NCBI GenBank assembly: GCA_031268115.1
Contig: JAIRXV010000097.1
Coordinates: 1 to 7,190 of the forward strand
Direction of reading: 5' to 3'
Source of the DNA: Bifidobacteriaceae bacterium
GTDB taxonomy: Bacteria; Actinomycetota; Actinomycetes; Actinomycetales; WQXJ01
DNA length: 7,190 nucleotides
Below are positions 5,748-7,190 of the stretch, piece by piece. Under the pieces are notes generated by a model. It was given only the letters and a program-made list of their open reading frames with translations. It did no database searches and had not been told where the DNA came from. A program made the translations under genes and the position numbers. Every line of letters starts with the position of its first letter. The stretch's first letter is position 1.

Positions 5748-5755
5748 GTGGAGGC
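5667..5755 (+). repeat. 17-bp direct repeat carrying Shine-Dalgarno plus GTG, two copies 72 bp apart
   Basis: AGGAGGGACGTGGAGGC occurs at 5667-5683 and 5739-5755. Each copy holds AGGAGGG followed closely by GTG. The 72-bp distance equals 24 codons, so the two GTG codons (5676, 5748) are in the same frame. Both are candidate starts of the surface protein. Confidence 0.8.
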
Positions 5756-7190
5756 CGGGCTGAGGCCGGGGCGCGCGCCTGCCAGGACTAGCGGCGCGTT
5801 CACCTGGGTAGGCGTGGGTCTCACACTTGGCCTGGCGCTCGCCGCCACTGGCACCGGCGTCCTGACACGCGGCGCAGCGGCGTGGGCCGAATCGTCTGAC
5901 GCCGCCCTGGGAGCGGACCTCCGCTCGGCCGGCGCGAGTCCCGCGGGACGCGCGGGCCACCCGAAGTCGGCCGCTGTGGCATCGGCCGCTGTGAACCCAC
6001 CTGCCGCCCGGACCGCAGATCCCGCCGCTGAACCCCAAGCGTCGCCTGGCGCGCGCATCATTCCAACCACCGGTCTGACATCGACGCCGGCCGCGAACCC
6101 CACCGCTGAACCCCAAGCGTCGCCTGGCGTGCGCATCATTCCAACCACCGGTCTGACGTTGACGCCGGCCGCCGATACCGCTGGGTTGGGGGTGGCGCCT
6201 GCGCCGGGCGACCACATCGGCATCGCGGTCACGTTGACCAACACGGGCACGGCCACACTCACGGGGATCGAGTGGCAGCCGTCGGCCGGCCTGGCCGCTC
6301 ACGCTTGGCCTGGGACCCCGGGTGTGCTCGCGCCAAGCCAGAGCGTGACAGTTGAGGGCCGCCACACGGTCACCCAGGTGGAGATCGAGTCGGGGCACGC
6401 GGCCTACACGACCGTTGCGTTTGCGAAGGGGGCCCGCCCCGACCGGTCAATTGACGACGAGGTTGCAGCCGTGGCCCATCTAGACATCCCCCTTGTGCGC
6501 GTGACCCGTCTAGCGCTCGCCATAGGTGTCGAAAAGGCAACGTTGGCGGCCAAACTCGACGCTGGAGATCGTGTCGGCATGGTCTATCGCGTTGCCAACG
6601 TCGGCAACGCACCGATCACTGGGGTGGCCGTGTCCGATCGGCTCTTGCCGGATGCGCCGGTGCTTGCGTTTCCAAGTACCCCCGGATCTCTTGCACCTGG
6701 GCAGTCCGCTCACGCCCGGGGCACCTATCGTTTGACGCAACACGATCTCGACGCGGGGCAGTTGCGGCACACTGCGAACGCCCGCGGCGAACCCCCGGGT
6801 GGCGATCCGCAGGATGCGGACGATGACGTTGCCTCCGCGGCCGCGTCGGAAGTGGTTCGCCTTGAGCAGCACCCGAATCTGACGCTAACCGCGACAAGTG
6901 CCGTTGACCCGCGGAACGCGGGTAAGCGGGCCAGCACGGGTGGGCAGGATGGCCCGGTTGGTTCGGTTGGCCAGGGCACCGGGGATGGCCCGGTTGGCCA
7001 GGGCACCGCGACCGGCCCATACAGCCCGGTTGGCCAGGGCACCCGGGACAGCCCGGTCGGCCAGGGCACCGCGACCGGCCCAGACAGCCCGGTCGGCCAG
7101 GGCACCCGGGACAGCCCGGTCGGCCAGGGCACCCCAGACGGCCCGGTCGGCCAGGGCACCCCAGACGGCCCGGTCGGCCAGGGCACCCCA
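5748..7190 (+). CDS. Secreted or surface protein with DUF7507-like repeats and PVGQGT tail (3' end missing)
   Basis: 481 codons are visible and the frame is open at the window edge. Residues 1-47 are a signal peptide: an n-region with Arg6, Arg9 and Arg13, a hydrophobic core (about 18-39) and a probable cleavage after AAAWA (47). Residues 48-145 are Ala/Pro-rich and contain a 26-residue tandem duplication (AEPQASPGxRIIPTTGLT). Two beta-sandwich-like repeats follow (about 150-245 and 268-375), with TLTNTGTATLTGI or VANVGNAPITGV, then LAPxQS, and YRLTQHDLDAG in the second. These are hallmarks of DUF7507/DUF11-type domains in actinobacterial cell-surface proteins. From residue 402 a low-complexity PVGQGT array begins, plausibly a stalk. 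A sorting signal (LPxTG) would lie beyond the edge. Role unknown; adhesion or a wall-spanning structure is inference. GTG 5748 gives a normal signal peptide length; GTG 5676 is the alternative. Confidence 0.8.
   Translation, partial: MEAGLRPGRAPARTSGAFTWVGVGLTLGLALAATGTGVLTRGAAAWAESSDAALGADLRSAGASPAGRAGHPKSAAVASAAVNPPAARTADPAAEPQASPGARIIPTTGLTSTPAANPTAEPQASPGVRIIPTTGLTLTPAADTAGLGVAPAPGDHIGIAVTLTNTGTATLTGIEWQPSAGLAAHAWPGTPGVLAPSQSVTVEGRHTVTQVEIESGHAAYTTVAFAKGARPDRSIDDEVAAVAHLDIPLVRVTRLALAIGVEKATLAAKLDAGDRVGMVYRVANVGNAPITGVAVSDRLLPDAPVLAFPSTPGSLAPGQSAHARGTYRLTQHDLDAGQLRHTANARGEPPGGDPQDADDDVASAAASEVVRLEQHPNLTLTATSAVDPRNAGKRASTGGQDGPVGSVGQGTGDGPVGQGTATGPYSPVGQGTRDSPVGQGTATGPDSPVGQGTRDSPVGQGTPDGPVGQGTPDGPVGQGTP
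6025..6172 (+). repeat. 78-bp tandem duplication within the surface protein gene
   Basis: Bases 6025-6094 and 6103-6172 match over 70 bp with three differences, at a 78-bp offset (26 codons). Two of the three differences change a residue (GCG/GTG, TCG/TTG). The low divergence indicates a recent in-frame duplication. Confidence 0.85.
6951..7190 (+). repeat. Coding repeat array, 27- and 36-bp units (PVGQGT)
   Basis: The core GT[TC]GGCCAGGGCACC starts at 6966, 6993, 7029, 7056, 7092, 7119, 7146 and 7173, giving spacings of 27, 36, 27, 36, 27, 27 and 27 bp. The encoded units are PVGQGTxDx (9 residues) and PVGQGTATGPxS (12 residues). A 63-bp double unit occurs twice in succession, and the last three units are nearly identical. 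All spacings are multiples of three. The array continues past the window edge. Confidence 0.9.

Noticed and set aside
4841..6262. Long minus-strand open frame (473 codons) opposite the regulator and surface protein
   Set aside because: It is antisense to the intact response regulator and to a signal-peptide-bearing protein, is rich in Ala/Arg/Pro/Ser, and shows no domain. It is a product of high GC.
5169..6398. Second long minus-strand open frame (409 codons)
   Set aside because: It overlaps the same genes in another frame; the Arg/Gly/His-rich composition is typical of a shadow frame.
6725..7186. Minus-strand repeat protein with VPWPTG units
   Set aside because: It is the mirror of the PVGQGT array. 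The plus frame continues from a signal peptide and recognisable domains, so it is the real one.
6951..7190. CRISPR-like periodic repeat
   Set aside because: The units abut without unique spacers, spacings are multiples of three, and the frame stays open through them: a coding repeat.

Overview
The window is high-GC DNA whose gene style points to an actinobacterium. Evidence for this: GTG starts, two genes whose -10 hexamers lie exactly 7 to 12 bases before the start codon (the leaderless layout common in Actinobacteria), a NarL-type histidine kinase/regulator pair, and a secreted protein with DUF7507-like TNTG/LAPG/YxxTQxDxDAG repeats. I cannot name the genus. No rRNA, tRNA or CRISPR array was seen.

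Bases 1-1100 are a scrap-yard of mobile and broken DNA. A 95-bp inverted repeat (1-95 against 276-370) encloses a 107-bp MITE-like element (90-196) with perfect 24-bp terminal inverted repeats and CTAG at both outer ends. Next come two diverged copies (399-470 and 1001-1072) of a short stretch that reads as the end of a protein (RDGKWRTA), a gene-poor stretch, and a cluster of ATCGATAGAG/CTCTATTG repeats (773-930).

Bases 1090-2043, minus strand, hold an alkylation-repair operon. It encodes an Ada zinc domain fused directly to an Ogt-type methyltransferase, with no AraC DNA-binding domain. Downstream it overlaps a truncated 3-methyladenine DNA glycosylase (AlkA-like) whose 3' two-thirds is missing. 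Bases 2238-3424, plus strand, hold a beta-class DNA methyltransferase and, overlapping its end, the first 46 codons of a second gene that I infer was its restriction endonuclease. That gene ends 20 bp before a 15-bp copy of the MITE terminus (3445-3459). The MITE's left end and this copy form a 15-bp perfect inverted repeat bracketing 3.37 kb, which suggests that the repair and modification genes arrived on, or were rearranged by, elements that target CTAG.

Bases 3631-5468 are intact: a membrane histidine kinase and its response regulator, overlapping by 4 bp. From 5748 to the window end runs an incomplete exported protein: signal peptide, a 26-residue tandem duplication, two beta-sandwich-like repeats, and a PVGQGT repeat tail built from 27- and 36-bp units that is still going at the edge. 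The two-component pair and the surface protein look like resident genes; the left 3.46 kb looks like an acquired, partly decayed island.
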